Source of the DNA: Gordonia sediminis | GTDB lineage: Bacteria > Actinomycetota > Actinomycetes > Mycobacteriales > Mycobacteriaceae | Reading direction: 5' to 3' | DNA length: 64,000 bases | Assembly: GCA_004193205.1 (NCBI GenBank) | Contig: RZUM01000014.1 | Coordinates: forward strand, 1 to 64,000 | Shown here: in pieces, positions 53,723-62,717 of the stretch | How the letters are laid out: every line of letters starts with the position of its first letter | How positions within the stretch are numbered: position 1 is the first letter of the stretch | Position numbers and translations under genes: made by a program | Notes under the pieces: generated by a model | What the model was told of the DNA's origin: nothing | Seen by the model: only the letters and a program-made list of their open reading frames with translations | Database searches by the model: none

Positions 53723-54553
53723 TCACCGCGCCTTCGGCAACGCCCACCCGACGACGCGCGCCATGATGCTCTTGTAGGCCGACGGCATCAGTCGGACCCA
53801 CAGGTCCAGGACAAGCGCGTCGGTGCCGACCAGGATACGGCTGCGGTCCTTGCGCACCCCGGAGATGATGATGTCGGCGGCCTTGGCCGGGTTCATCCGG
53901 AGGAAGTAGCGTTCGAAGAAATCGGCGCTCTGGCTCTGATCGTGGTCGCCGGAGGTGGTGGCGTTGCGGGCGATCGCGGTCTTGACACCTCCAGGGTGTA
54001 CACAGCTCACCTTCACCGGATGTTTGGCGATCACCATCTCCTGGGCGAGCGCCTCGGTGAACCCGCGGACGGCGAACTTGGCGGAGTTGTAGGCCGATTG
54101 ACCCGGTTCGGAGAGCAGACCGAACAGCGACGACACGTTCACGATGTGACCGTCTCCCGACGCGATGATGTGGGGCAGGAACGCCTTCGTCCCGTTGACC
54201 ACACCCCAGAAGTCCACGTCCATGACGCGGTCGAAGACCTTGAAGTCGGTGTACTCGACCTCGCCGTGGTGTGCGATGCCGGCGTTGTTGAAGATGACGT
54301 TGACCGTGCCGTAGTGCGCAACGACGGTGTCCGCGTAGTCGAGCATGGCCTCACGTTCGGCGACGTTGAGGATCTGGGCGTGCACCTCCGCGCCCGTCTC
54401 GGCGACGAGTTGTTCGGTGATGGCCAGGCCGTTCGGGTTGATGTCGGAGATGGCGAGTCGGGCGCCCATCTGGCCCATCTTCACCGCCAGGTCGCGGCCC
54501 ATTCCGGAACCGGCGCCGGTGATGACGACGACCTTGTCGCGAAAGTCCTTCAT
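53723..54553 (-). CDS. Short-chain dehydrogenase/reductase
   Basis: A 276-residue classical SDR: TGAGSGMGRDLAVKM cofactor motif, FNNAGIAHHG, catalytic serine in VNVSSLFG, and SAYNSAKFAVRG with the Tyr-Lys pair. The C-terminal region (ARILVG-like SRILVGTDALVLDLWVRLMP) is typical of SDRs beside flavin monooxygenases in actinobacteria. It follows the Baeyer-Villiger monooxygenase gene by 25 bp in the same operon, so alcohol-ketone-ester oxidation in sequence is likely (inference). Confidence 0.9.
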   Translation of the reverse strand: MKDFRDKVVVITGAGSGMGRDLAVKMGQMGARLAISDINPNGLAITEQLVAETGAEVHAQILNVAEREAMLDYADTVVAHYGTVNVIFNNAGIAHHGEVEYTDFKVFDRVMDVDFWGVVNGTKAFLPHIIASGDGHIVNVSSLFGLLSEPGQSAYNSAKFAVRGFTEALAQEMVIAKHPVKVSCVHPGGVKTAIARNATTSGDHDQSQSADFFERYFLRMNPAKAADIIISGVRKDRSRILVGTDALVLDLWVRLMPSAYKSIMARVVGWALPKAR

Positions 54554-54578
54554 GTGTGCTCCTCGATGGTGACGGTGA

Positions 54579-56111
54579 TCAGACGGTGGCCGGCGTGGTG
54601 TCGATTGCTGCCCGGGCCGGCGCGGCCACGGCGCCGCGTCGTTCCACGCGGTAGGCAGCGAGGTCGAACCGCTTGGTGAGTCGCCGGAAGTTGAAGGTGA
54701 ATCCCGGCCAGAGGGTGGTGATGTTGCCGTGGTGATCCTGATACCAGGATGCGCAGCCGCCGTTGACCCAGACGCTGTTGCGTAGGCCGTGCTGGACTCG
54801 CGCGTTGAATGCCCGCTGCGCTTCGGCGGTCACCTCGGTGCGGGTGATGTCTTGTGCGCGAACGGTCTTCAGGTAGTCGACGAGATAGTTCAGCTGCGAT
54901 TCGATCATGTAGACCATCGAGGTGTGGCCCAGACCGGTCGACGGGCCGACCATCAGCATCATGTTCGGGAATCCGTTGACGAACGATCCCTTGTAGCCCT
55001 GCATTCCGGTCTCCTCCCACACCGCGGCGAGGCTGCGACCGTCCGTGCCGATGATCTTGCCGAAGACGGGGGAGTCGGTGACGTGGAAGCCGGTCGCGAC
55101 GACGATGACGTCGACCTCGCGGGCCGTGCCGTCCGTCGTGACGATGCCGGTCTCGGTGATCGAGGCGATGGGGTCGGTGATGAGATCGACGTTCGACCGG
55201 GCGATCGCCGGGTACCAGTCGTTGGAGCGCAGGATCCGCTTGCACCCGATCTGATATTTCGGGGTGGCCTTCGCCCGCAGTTCCGGATCGCGGATCGCGC
55301 GGGCGATGTTCGCACGACATGCCAGCTCCACGGGCTTGAGGCCCTTGGGCGAGTAGGTCAGTCCGAAGGCGGTCACCTCGTTCATCGCGTAGATCGCCGC
55401 GCGGGCCGCCTCCTGATAGCCGGGCACGTGGGCGGCCGCCCACTTCTCGGGCGGCGTATAGGCGCGCTCGGTGCGCGGGACGATCCACGGTGCGGTGCGC
55501 TGATAGACGTCGACGCGGCCAGCGGTCTTCGCGAGTTCGGGCACGATCTGGATCGCCGAGGCCCCGGTGCCGATCACTGCGATGCGCTTGCCGGCGTAGT
55601 CGACGGTGTCGTCCCATCGGGCGGAGTGCACGATCTTGCCTCCGAACGAGTCGAATCCGGCGATGTCGGGCAGGTTCGGCTCGCACAGCGGACCCACCGC
55701 GCCGACGAGGATCTGCGCGCGTACCTGCTCGCGAACACCGTCGCGTTCGGTGTCGAGGAGCCAGCATCCCGACTCCTCGTCCCACTTGGCGGTGACGACC
55801 TCGGTGCCGAACCGTGTCCTGGCAGCGATCCGATGACGGGAGGCGACGTCGTTGATGTACCGATGGATCTCGGGCTGGTGCGAATACGATCGCGACCACG
55901 CCGGATTCTGGGCGAACGAATACGAATAGAGGCGTGAGGGAACGTCACAGGCCGCGCCCGGATAGGTGTTGTCACGCCAGGTGCCGCCGAAGTCGGAGCC
56001 GCGGTCGAGGATGACGAAATCGTCGAACCCGTTCCGGCTCAGTTCGATGGCCGCGCCCAGGCCCGAGAACCCCGCACCGACGATGGCAATCTGAACATCG
56101 CTCGTTGTCAT
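54579..56111 (-). CDS. Baeyer-Villiger flavin monooxygenase
   Basis: A 510-residue FAD/NADPH monooxygenase. It has the N-terminal FAD motif GAGFSGLGAAIEL, the Baeyer-Villiger fingerprint FGGKIVHSARWDD (F-x-G-x3-H-x3-W), the NADPH motif GTGASAIQIVPEL and ATGFHVTDSP near the C-terminus. Such enzymes turn ketones into esters or lactones (family knowledge). The ATG at 56111 is preferred over 56168, which would cross the promoter region. Operon with the SDR at 53723; divergent TetR at 56181. The substrate is unknown. Confidence 0.9.
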   Translation of the reverse strand: MTTSDVQIAIVGAGFSGLGAAIELSRNGFDDFVILDRGSDFGGTWRDNTYPGAACDVPSRLYSYSFAQNPAWSRSYSHQPEIHRYINDVASRHRIAARTRFGTEVVTAKWDEESGCWLLDTERDGVREQVRAQILVGAVGPLCEPNLPDIAGFDSFGGKIVHSARWDDTVDYAGKRIAVIGTGASAIQIVPELAKTAGRVDVYQRTAPWIVPRTERAYTPPEKWAAAHVPGYQEAARAAIYAMNEVTAFGLTYSPKGLKPVELACRANIARAIRDPELRAKATPKYQIGCKRILRSNDWYPAIARSNVDLITDPIASITETGIVTTDGTAREVDVIVVATGFHVTDSPVFGKIIGTDGRSLAAVWEETGMQGYKGSFVNGFPNMMLMVGPSTGLGHTSMVYMIESQLNYLVDYLKTVRAQDITRTEVTAEAQRAFNARVQHGLRNSVWVNGGCASWYQDHHGNITTLWPGFTFNFRRLTKRFDLAAYRVERRGAVAAPARAAIDTTPATV

Positions 56112-56131
56112 GGTTACACCATAGGGATCTA

Positions 56132-56172
56132 CTGAGCCTCGGTCAATAGTGTGTTGAATCGTGGTCAATAAA
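56132..56172. promoter_or_regulatory. Candidate operator between monooxygenase and TetR gene
   Basis: GGTCAATA occurs twice as a direct repeat 24 bp apart, and the second copy forms TTGA-N7-TCAA (TTGAATCGTGGTCAA) with nearby sequence. The site lies between the divergent starts at 56111 and 56181 and probably binds the TetR protein. Confidence 0.45.
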
Positions 56173-56180
56173 GCTCTAGC

Positions 56181-56843
56181 GTGGACGTCACCAGCGATTA
56201 TGGTGGAGAGGATGCGTACACTGTGCCGGTGACACCGAGTTCTGTGCCGACGGTGAAGCGCACCCGGATGAGTCCCGCGGCGCGGCGTGAACAGCTCATC
56301 GCGTTGGGTCTCGCCATGGTTCGTGACCGTCCGCTGGAGGAGGTGTCGATCGATGCCGTCGCCGGTGCGGCCGGTGTGTCACGGGCGCTCCCGTTTCACT
56401 ACTTCGAGTCCAAACAGGACTTCCACGTCGCGATCGCGCGCGCCCAGGCCGACGAGATGCTCGCTTGCACGGCACCCGATCTCACGCTGGACGATCCGAT
56501 CATGATGCTCACGAGGTCGATGTCGGCGTTCATCGACTATGTGAGCGAGAACCGCAAGGCGTATACGGCGTTCATGCGGGGGTCGTCGAGTGCCGACCCT
56601 GCGATGCGGGAAGTGTTCGACCAGACCCGCGCGGTGATGGCCGGCCGGGTGATCGACCACGCGCCGAAACTGGGGATAGCGGTGACACCGGTCGTCGAGA
56701 TGACCGTGCTGGGGTGGATCTCTTTCGTCGAGGAGACCACGATCAGCTGGCTCACCGACCCGGTCATCACACGCGACCAATTGCTCACCCTGATCACGGA
56801 CTCCCTGCCCGCCCTCGCCGCGGTGGTCGCGACCCTCTCCTGA
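56181..56843 (+). CDS. TetR family regulator of the monooxygenase operon
   Basis: A 220-residue TetR regulator. The helix-turn-helix reads SIDAVAGAAGVSRALPFHYF near residues 56-75; the ligand domain is typical in length. The start may be GTG 56181 or the later GTG 56226, since homology begins at about MSPAARREQ (residue 30). It is divergent from the monooxygenase-SDR operon, which it likely represses. Its stop lies five bases before a 21-bp repeat array. Confidence 0.87.
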   Translation: MDVTSDYGGEDAYTVPVTPSSVPTVKRTRMSPAARREQLIALGLAMVRDRPLEEVSIDAVAGAAGVSRALPFHYFESKQDFHVAIARAQADEMLACTAPDLTLDDPIMMLTRSMSAFIDYVSENRKAYTAFMRGSSSADPAMREVFDQTRAVMAGRVIDHAPKLGIAVTPVVEMTVLGWISFVEETTISWLTDPVITRDQLLTLITDSLPALAAVVATLS

Positions 56844-56847
56844 CGCC

Positions 56848-57288
56848 GAAGGCAACCGGTTTCGCGCTGACGGCACCCGGAATCTCCCCGACGGCAACCA
56901 GTTCCGCGCTGACGGCAACCGGTTTCGCGCTGACGGCAACCGAAATCTCGCCGATGGCACCCGGTTTCGCGCTGACGGCCCCCGGTTTCGCGCTGACGCC
57001 ACCCGGAATCTCGCCGACGGCAACCAGTTCCGCGCCGATAGCACCCGGAATCTCGCCGACGGCACCCGGTTTCGCGCCGACGGCACCCGGTTTCGCGTCG
57101 AGGGCACCCGGAATCTCGCCGACGGCACCCGGTTTCGCGTCGAGGGCATCCGGTTTCTTGCCGACGGCACCCGAGATTTTGCCGACGGCACCCGGAATCT
57201 CGCCGACGGCACCCGGTTTTGCGTCGAGGGCATCCGGTTTCTTGCCGACGGCACCCGAGATTTTGCCGACGGCACCCGCATCCTAGAC
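56848..57288 (+). repeat. 21-bp repeat array C (forward), 21 units
   Basis: Exactly 21 units of 21 bp without gaps, in the form GACGGCACCCGGTTTCGCGCC, with two main tail types (GGTTTCGCG and GGAATCTCG). The last eight units form two near-identical 84-bp blocks of four. As 21 is a multiple of three, long false open frames with seven-residue periods run through. There are no spacers, so it is not a CRISPR. Confidence 0.93.
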
Positions 57289-57400
57289 GAGGGAACTCGC
57301 AATCGCCGGACAGCATTCACAGACGCCTCCCTTGTGGGTGAGGTATCCACAACCGGCCATTTGGGTGAATCCACGGAGGGCCTGGAAACGTCCAACTCCC

Positions 57401-58294
57401 ATGACACGTAACTCTCGCTCGGAACCGGACAAGCGCATCATCCGACGACAGAAGGCATTGGCGGCCGGCGGTCTATCGGTTGAGCAGTTTGCCGCCATGT
57501 ACACAAAACTCCACGGTGACCTGTACGTCGACCGATCGGTGATTCTCGAGCCGAAACAGCGGATCGCAACGATCGTTTCGTCCGCGCCCGATGATGTGGT
57601 CGTGGGCGGAATCGCGGCGAAGATCATGCACGGTGGCCTGTGGTTCGACGGGGACTTCACCGTTGAACTCGTTCGTGCTCCCGCATCCGGCAACAAACCG
57701 GGCCGGGGGCGCGCCGTCCGACGTAGGGAACTCGCCGTCGGGGACATTGTCGAGATCGACGGGATCGCGGTGACATCGGTTGTCCGGACGGCTTTTGACC
57801 TCGCTCGTATGGCGCCGGAGTGGCGGGCGTTGGGCCATCTCGATGACCTGATGCGCGTCGCGGCGTTCTCGCTGGAGGAGTTGGACTGCTACGCGAAAGG
57901 GTTTTCTGGATACCGCGGGGTCCGCCAGCTGCGTGGGCTCATACCTTTGATCGATGGTCTTGCGGAATCTCCGCCCGAGAGCTGGGTCCGGCTGATGATG
58001 CATCGGGCCGATCTCCCGACCCCCGGAGTCCAGGTCGTGGTCCTCGATGACAGCGGCCACGGCTTCGCCCGCATCGACCTCGCCTACGAGCACCTGAAGA
58101 TCGGGATCGAGTACGACGGCGAGGAGTTTCACTCGACGCCCGAACAACGTGCTCGCGACGAGGCGCGTGACGCGAAGCTCCGGGCGATGGGTTGGATCAT
58201 CATCCACATCGATGCAGAACGTCTCCGAACGGACCAGTGGGGCATCATCCTGGAGATCGAGCAGGCGCTCCGGTCGCGGGGTGGATACTTCTGA
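57401..58294 (+). CDS. Vsr-like/DUF559-type nuclease-fold protein
   Basis: A 297-residue protein. The N-terminal part resembles the winged-helix and wing region of AbiEi-type transcriptional proteins (AAKIMHGGLWFDGDFTVELV, TSVVRTAFDLARMAP). The C-terminal 100 residues match the Vsr/DUF559 PD-(D/E)xK fold with RIDLAYEHLKIGIEYDGEEF, then KLRAMGWIIIHIDAERL. These are common single genes in actinobacteria; function is unknown. ATG 57401 is the start; the frame to 57332 lacks homology. The gene is flanked by 21-bp arrays C (before) and D (after). Confidence 0.82.
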   Translation: MTRNSRSEPDKRIIRRQKALAAGGLSVEQFAAMYTKLHGDLYVDRSVILEPKQRIATIVSSAPDDVVVGGIAAKIMHGGLWFDGDFTVELVRAPASGNKPGRGRAVRRRELAVGDIVEIDGIAVTSVVRTAFDLARMAPEWRALGHLDDLMRVAAFSLEELDCYAKGFSGYRGVRQLRGLIPLIDGLAESPPESWVRLMMHRADLPTPGVQVVVLDDSGHGFARIDLAYEHLKIGIEYDGEEFHSTPEQRARDEARDAKLRAMGWIIIHIDAERLRTDQWGIILEIEQALRSRGGYF

Positions 58295-58297
58295 GCA

Positions 58298-58612
58298 GGT
58301 GCTGTGGGCGGGAAACCGGTTGCCGGCGGCGGGATTCCGGATGCTGTCAGCGCGGAACCGGTTGCTGTCGGCGAGATTTCGGGTGCTGTCGGCGCGGAAC
58401 CGGTTGCCGTCGGCGGGAAACCGGGTGCTGTGGGCGGGAAACCGGGTGCTGTGGGCGGGAAACCGGGTGCTGTGGGCGGGAAACCGGGTGCTGTGGGCGG
58501 GAATTCGGGTGCTGTGGGCGGGAAACCGGGTGCTGTGGGCGGGAAACCGGGTGCTGTGGGCGGGAAACCGGGTGCTGTGGGCGGGATTTCGGGTGCTGTC
58601 GGAGAAAGGACG
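58298..58612 (-). repeat. 21-bp repeat array D (reverse), 15 units
   Basis: Fifteen units in reverse orientation to array C, most of the form GGTGCTGTGGGCGGGAAACCG. Units 7-9 and 11-13 are identical, showing recent expansion. The array begins three bases after the stop of the nuclease-fold gene and nearly reaches the end of kgd. Confidence 0.93.
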
Positions 58613-58682
58613 ACGGCGGGTGCCCGGAAACCGGGACACCCGCCGTTGTGTCAGAACCAGGTCAGGCTGGCACCAGATCGGA

Positions 58683-61600
58683 TCAGGCGAACGCCTCGTC
58701 GAGGATCTCGCGCTGCTCGACGGCGTGGACCTTGCTCGAGCCCGACGACGGCGCCGACATCGGACGCCGCGAGATACGACGCAGGCCGCCGAGGACGTCC
58801 GGCAACACCTCGGGCAGCCACAGGCCGAGGAACGGCCACGGACCCTGGTTGGCCGGTTCCTCCTGCACCCAGGCGAAGTCCTCGGCATTCGGATACTGCT
58901 CGAGTGTGTTGCGCAGGCGACGATGCGGCACCGGATAGAGCTGCTCGATCCGGACCACGGCGATGTCGTCGCGGCCCTCCTTGTCGCGGCGGGCCGCCAT
59001 CTCGTAGTAGAGCTTGCCGCTGACCAGCAGGACCCGTTTGACCTTGCTGCGGTCGCCACCCTGCACGAACTTCGGATCGTCGAGCACCGAGCGGAACTTG
59101 TCGTCGGTGAAGTCCTTGACGGGGCTCACCGCAGCCTTGTTGCGCAGCATCGACTTCGGGGTGAAGACGATCAGCGGGCGGCTGATGCCGTCGAGCACGT
59201 GTCGACGCAACAGATGGAAGTAGCTGGCCGGGGTCGACGGCAGTGCGACCGTCATCGAGCCTTCCGCACACAGCTGCAGGAACCGCTCGATCCGGCCGGA
59301 GGTGTGGTCGGGACCCTGACCCTCGTGGCCGTGCGGCAGCAGCAGCACGACGTCGGAGAGCTGTCCCCACTTCGCCTCACCGGAGGAGATGAACTCGTCG
59401 ATGATCGACTGGGCACCGTTGACGAAGTCGCCGAACTGGCCCTCCCACAGCACCAGCGCGTCGGGGTTGCCGACCGAGTAGCCGTACTCGAAGCCGACCA
59501 CCGCGAACTCCGACAGCGGCGAGTCGTAGACCATGAAGCGGCCGTCGCCCTGGGTGCCATCGACCAGTTGCAGGTGGTTGAGCGGCGTGTACTCCGACCC
59601 GCTCTGACGGTCGATGAGCACCGAGTGACGCTGGGTGAAGGTGCCGCGCCGCGAGTCCTGACCGGACAAGCGGACCGTGCGGCCTTCGAGGACCAGCGAA
59701 CCGTAGGCGAGCAGTTCGGCGAACGCCCAGTCGATGCCGCCGTGGCGGGACATCTCATGGCGGCGTTCCAGAACCGGCTTCACCCGCGGATGCGGTTCGA
59801 AGCCGTCCGGCACGTGCAGGAACGCGTCACCGATGGATTCGAGGACTTCCTTGGACACCGCCGTGACCAGCTTGGTCTTCAGCGTCTGGTCCTGCTCGAC
59901 CGACGGGCTGGGCTCCGGGTGATACTTCTCGAGTTCCTTGACCTCGTTGAACACCCGTTCGAGCTGGCCCTGGTAGTCGCGCAGGGCGTCCTCGGCCTCC
60001 TTGGTCGAGATGTCACCACGACCGATCAGGGCTTCGGTGTAGCTCTTGCGGACGCCGCGCTTGGTGTCGATCACGTCGTACATCGCCGGCTGAGTCATCG
60101 ACGGGTCGTCGCCCTCGTTGTGGCCGCGGCGGCGGAAGCAGACGAGGTCGATGACCACGTCCTTGTGGAACGCCGCACGATAGTCGACGGCGAGCTTGGC
60201 GACCCACACGCAGGCCTCCGGATCGTCGCCGTTGACGTGGAAGATCGGTGCGCCGATCATCTTGGCGACGTCGGTGCAGTACTCCGTCGAACGGGAGTGC
60301 TCGGGTGCGGTGGTGAAGCCGACCTGGTTGTTGACGACGATGTGCACGGTGCCACCGGTGCGGTAACCGGGGAGCATCGCCATGTTGAGGGTCTCCGCGA
60401 CGACACCCTGGCCGGCGAACGCGGCGTCGCCGTGCAGCATCAGCGGCAGCACGGAGAACTGGTCGTCGTCGTCGAGCAGGTCCTGCTTGGCGCGGACGAG
60501 ACCCTCGAGGACGGGGTCGACGGCCTCGAGATGGCTCGGGTTCGCGGTCAGCGAGACGTTGATCTCGTTGTCACCGAACATCTGGTAGTACTTGCCCTCG
60601 GCGCCGAGGTGGTACTTGACGTCGCCGGAACCGTGCGCCTGCGACGGGTTCAGGTTGCCCTCGAACTCGGTGAAGATCTTCGAGTAGGGCTTGCCGACGA
60701 TGTTCGCGAGGACGTTGAGACGGCCGCGGTGCGGCATGCCGATGACGACCTCGTTGAGGCTGTGTTCGGCGCTCTGGTCGATCACCGCATCCATCATCGG
60801 GATGACCGCTTCGGCGCCCTCGAGCGAGAAGCGCTTCTGGCCGACGTACTTGGTCTGCAGGAAGGTCTCGAAGGCCTCCGCCGCGTTCAGCTTCGACAGG
60901 ATGTACTTCTGCTCGGCGACCGGCGGCTTGGTGTGCTTGACCTCGACACGTTCCTGAATCCAGCGCTGCTGCTCGGGCTCGAGAATGTGGGTGTACTCCA
61001 CGCCGACGTGCCGGCAGTACGCGTCGCGCAGCACCGACAGCACTTCGCGCAGCTTCATCTTGTCCTCGCCGTGGAAGCCACCGACCGAGAAGTTCCGGTC
61101 GAGATCCCACAGGGTGAGGCCGTAGGTGAGGACGTTGAGGTCCGGATGGCTGGTGCGGGCGTCGCTGTCCATCATCAACGGGTCGATGTCGGCCATGAGG
61201 TGGCCGCGGCTGCGGTAGGCCGCGATCAGCTCGAGGACCCGGGTGCTCTTGTCCACCAACCCGGCAGGGATGTCCCGGCGCCAGCGGACCGGCTCATACG
61301 GGATGTGGAACGCGGTGAAGATCTCGTCGTAGAACGCGTCGTCGAGGAGCAGTTCGTGCACAGTGCGCAGGAAGTCGCCGGACTCCGCGCCCTGGATGAT
61401 GCGGTGGTCGTAGGTGGAGGTCAGCGTCATCAGCTTGCCGACACCGAGATCGGCGATCTGCTCGTCACTGGCGCCCTGGAACTCGGCGGGATACTCCATC
61501 GCACCCGCACCGATGATCGCACCCTGACCCTTCATCAGGCGGGGCACCGAGTGGACGGTGCCGATGGTGCCCGGGTTGGTGAGCGAGAGGGTCACGCCGG

Positions 61601-62573
61601 AGAAATCCTCGGCGGTGAGCTTGCCGTCGCGGGCGCGGCGCACGATGTCCTGGTAGGCGTTGTAGAACTCGGCGAAGCCCATCGTCTCGCACTTCTTGAT
61701 GGCCGCGACCACCAGCGTGCGGTTACCGTCCTTGCCGACCAGGTCGATGGCCAGACCGAGGTTGGTGTGGGCCGGGGTGACCACGTTCGGCTTCCCGTCG
61801 ACCTCGGCGAAGTGCCGGTTCATGTTGGGGAACGCCTTGACGGCCTGCACGAGCGCGTAACCCAGGATATGGGTGAAGCTGATCTTGCCGCCGCGGGTGC
61901 GGGCGAGGTGATTGTTGACGACGATGCGGTTGTCGATCATCAGCTTCGCGGGGACGGCCCGCACGCTGGTCGCGGTGGGCACCTCCAGCGAGGCCGACAT
62001 GTTCTTCGCGATCGCCGCCGACGGGCCGCGCAGGACCTTGGTCTCGTCACCGGCAACGGCGGGGGTCGCCGGTTTGGCGGGCGCCCGGTCCTTCTGGGAG
62101 CGTGCGGAGCCGTCGCGGCTCGCGGTGCTGTGTCCGGAGGCCGCCTTGGTGGCGGTCGATTCCTTCGCGGGTCCGGCCTTGCGGGTGGGAGTGGGGGCGG
62201 CGGGCTGCTGATCGAGCGTCACCGGCTTGCTGGCGCGGGAAGTCGGACTCTTCGGCGCGGGGGAAGGGGCGGTGGAGGCCGGGGGTGTCGGAGCCGGGGC
62301 GGGAGTGCTGGTGGCCGGGGGTGTCGGAGCCGGGGCCGGAGTGCCGGCGACCGGGGCGCTGGAGGCCGGTGCTGCGGTCGCGCTCTCGCGGGGCCCCGGC
62401 GGCCGGGTGGTCGTGGCGGGTGCGGGCTCGGCCGAACCGTTGGTGCCGGGCCGGTACCCGGCCAGGAACTCGTGCCAGCTCGGATCGACCGAACTGGGGT
62501 CCTCCTTGTACTGCTGGTACATTTCCTCGACCAGCCACGTATTTTGTCCGAAATCAGAAATCGAACTGCTCAC
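58683..62573 (-). CDS. kgd: Multifunctional 2-oxoglutarate metabolism enzyme Kgd
   Basis: A 1296-residue enzyme with three parts: a short N-terminal E1 segment ([20 protein letters not shown]), a Pro/Ala linker of about 150 residues, an E2-like acyltransferase domain ([20 protein letters not shown], and [20 protein letters not shown]), and a complete thiamine-dependent E1 domain ([28 protein letters not shown]). In mycobacteria it decarboxylates 2-oxoglutarate and works in 2-oxoglutarate dehydrogenase and 2-hydroxy-3-oxoadipate synthase reactions; the E2 part lacks the lipoyl domain. Start GTG 62573. A strong stop-to-array gap follows. Confidence 0.95.
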   Translation of the reverse strand: MSSSISDFGQNTWLVEEMYQQYKEDPSSVDPSWHEFLAGYRPGTNGSAEPAPATTTRPPGPRESATAAPASSAPVAGTPAPAPTPPATSTPAPAPTPPASTAPSPAPKSPTSRASKPVTLDQQPAAPTPTRKAGPAKESTATKAASGHSTASRDGSARSQKDRAPAKPATPAVAGDETKVLRGPSAAIAKNMSASLEVPTATSVRAVPAKLMIDNRIVVNNHLARTRGGKISFTHILGYALVQAVKAFPNMNRHFAEVDGKPNVVTPAHTNLGLAIDLVGKDGNRTLVVAAIKKCETMGFAEFYNAYQDIVRRARDGKLTAEDFSGVTLSLTNPGTIGTVHSVPRLMKGQGAIIGAGAMEYPAEFQGASDEQIADLGVGKLMTLTSTYDHRIIQGAESGDFLRTVHELLLDDAFYDEIFTAFHIPYEPVRWRRDIPAGLVDKSTRVLELIAAYRSRGHLMADIDPLMMDSDARTSHPDLNVLTYGLTLWDLDRNFSVGGFHGEDKMKLREVLSVLRDAYCRHVGVEYTHILEPEQQRWIQERVEVKHTKPPVAEQKYILSKLNAAEAFETFLQTKYVGQKRFSLEGAEAVIPMMDAVIDQSAEHSLNEVVIGMPHRGRLNVLANIVGKPYSKIFTEFEGNLNPSQAHGSGDVKYHLGAEGKYYQMFGDNEINVSLTANPSHLEAVDPVLEGLVRAKQDLLDDDDQFSVLPLMLHGDAAFAGQGVVAETLNMAMLPGYRTGGTVHIVVNNQVGFTTAPEHSRSTEYCTDVAKMIGAPIFHVNGDDPEACVWVAKLAVDYRAAFHKDVVIDLVCFRRRGHNEGDDPSMTQPAMYDVIDTKRGVRKSYTEALIGRGDISTKEAEDALRDYQGQLERVFNEVKELEKYHPEPSPSVEQDQTLKTKLVTAVSKEVLESIGDAFLHVPDGFEPHPRVKPVLERRHEMSRHGGIDWAFAELLAYGSLVLEGRTVRLSGQDSRRGTFTQRHSVLIDRQSGSEYTPLNHLQLVDGTQGDGRFMVYDSPLSEFAVVGFEYGYSVGNPDALVLWEGQFGDFVNGAQSIIDEFISSGEAKWGQLSDVVLLLPHGHEGQGPDHTSGRIERFLQLCAEGSMTVALPSTPASYFHLLRRHVLDGISRPLIVFTPKSMLRNKAAVSPVKDFTDDKFRSVLDDPKFVQGGDRSKVKRVLLVSGKLYYEMAARRDKEGRDDIAVVRIEQLYPVPHRRLRNTLEQYPNAEDFAWVQEEPANQGPWPFLGLWLPEVLPDVLGGLRRISRRPMSAPSSGSSKVHAVEQREILDEAFA

Positions 62574-62717
62574 AGCGCTATCTCGCCTCTATTCCCTCTG
62601 GTGTCGGGTCACCTGCCACGCTGAAGTCCCTTGTGAAGACTATCGGTGGACCACGTGCTGATGCTACGCGATGGACCGCCGGCCCGACCTCCCCGGACCT
62701 CAGCGCAACGCTGCACC

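Noticed and set aside
56848-57288. CRISPR array
   Set aside because: The units follow each other without unique spacers, are only 21 bp and vary in sequence; no cas genes are near.
58149-62624. A 1491-residue open frame on the plus strand
   Set aside because: It runs antisense to kgd and through the 21-bp arrays. Kgd is fully recognisable on the other strand; high GC and the 21-bp period keep the antisense frame open.
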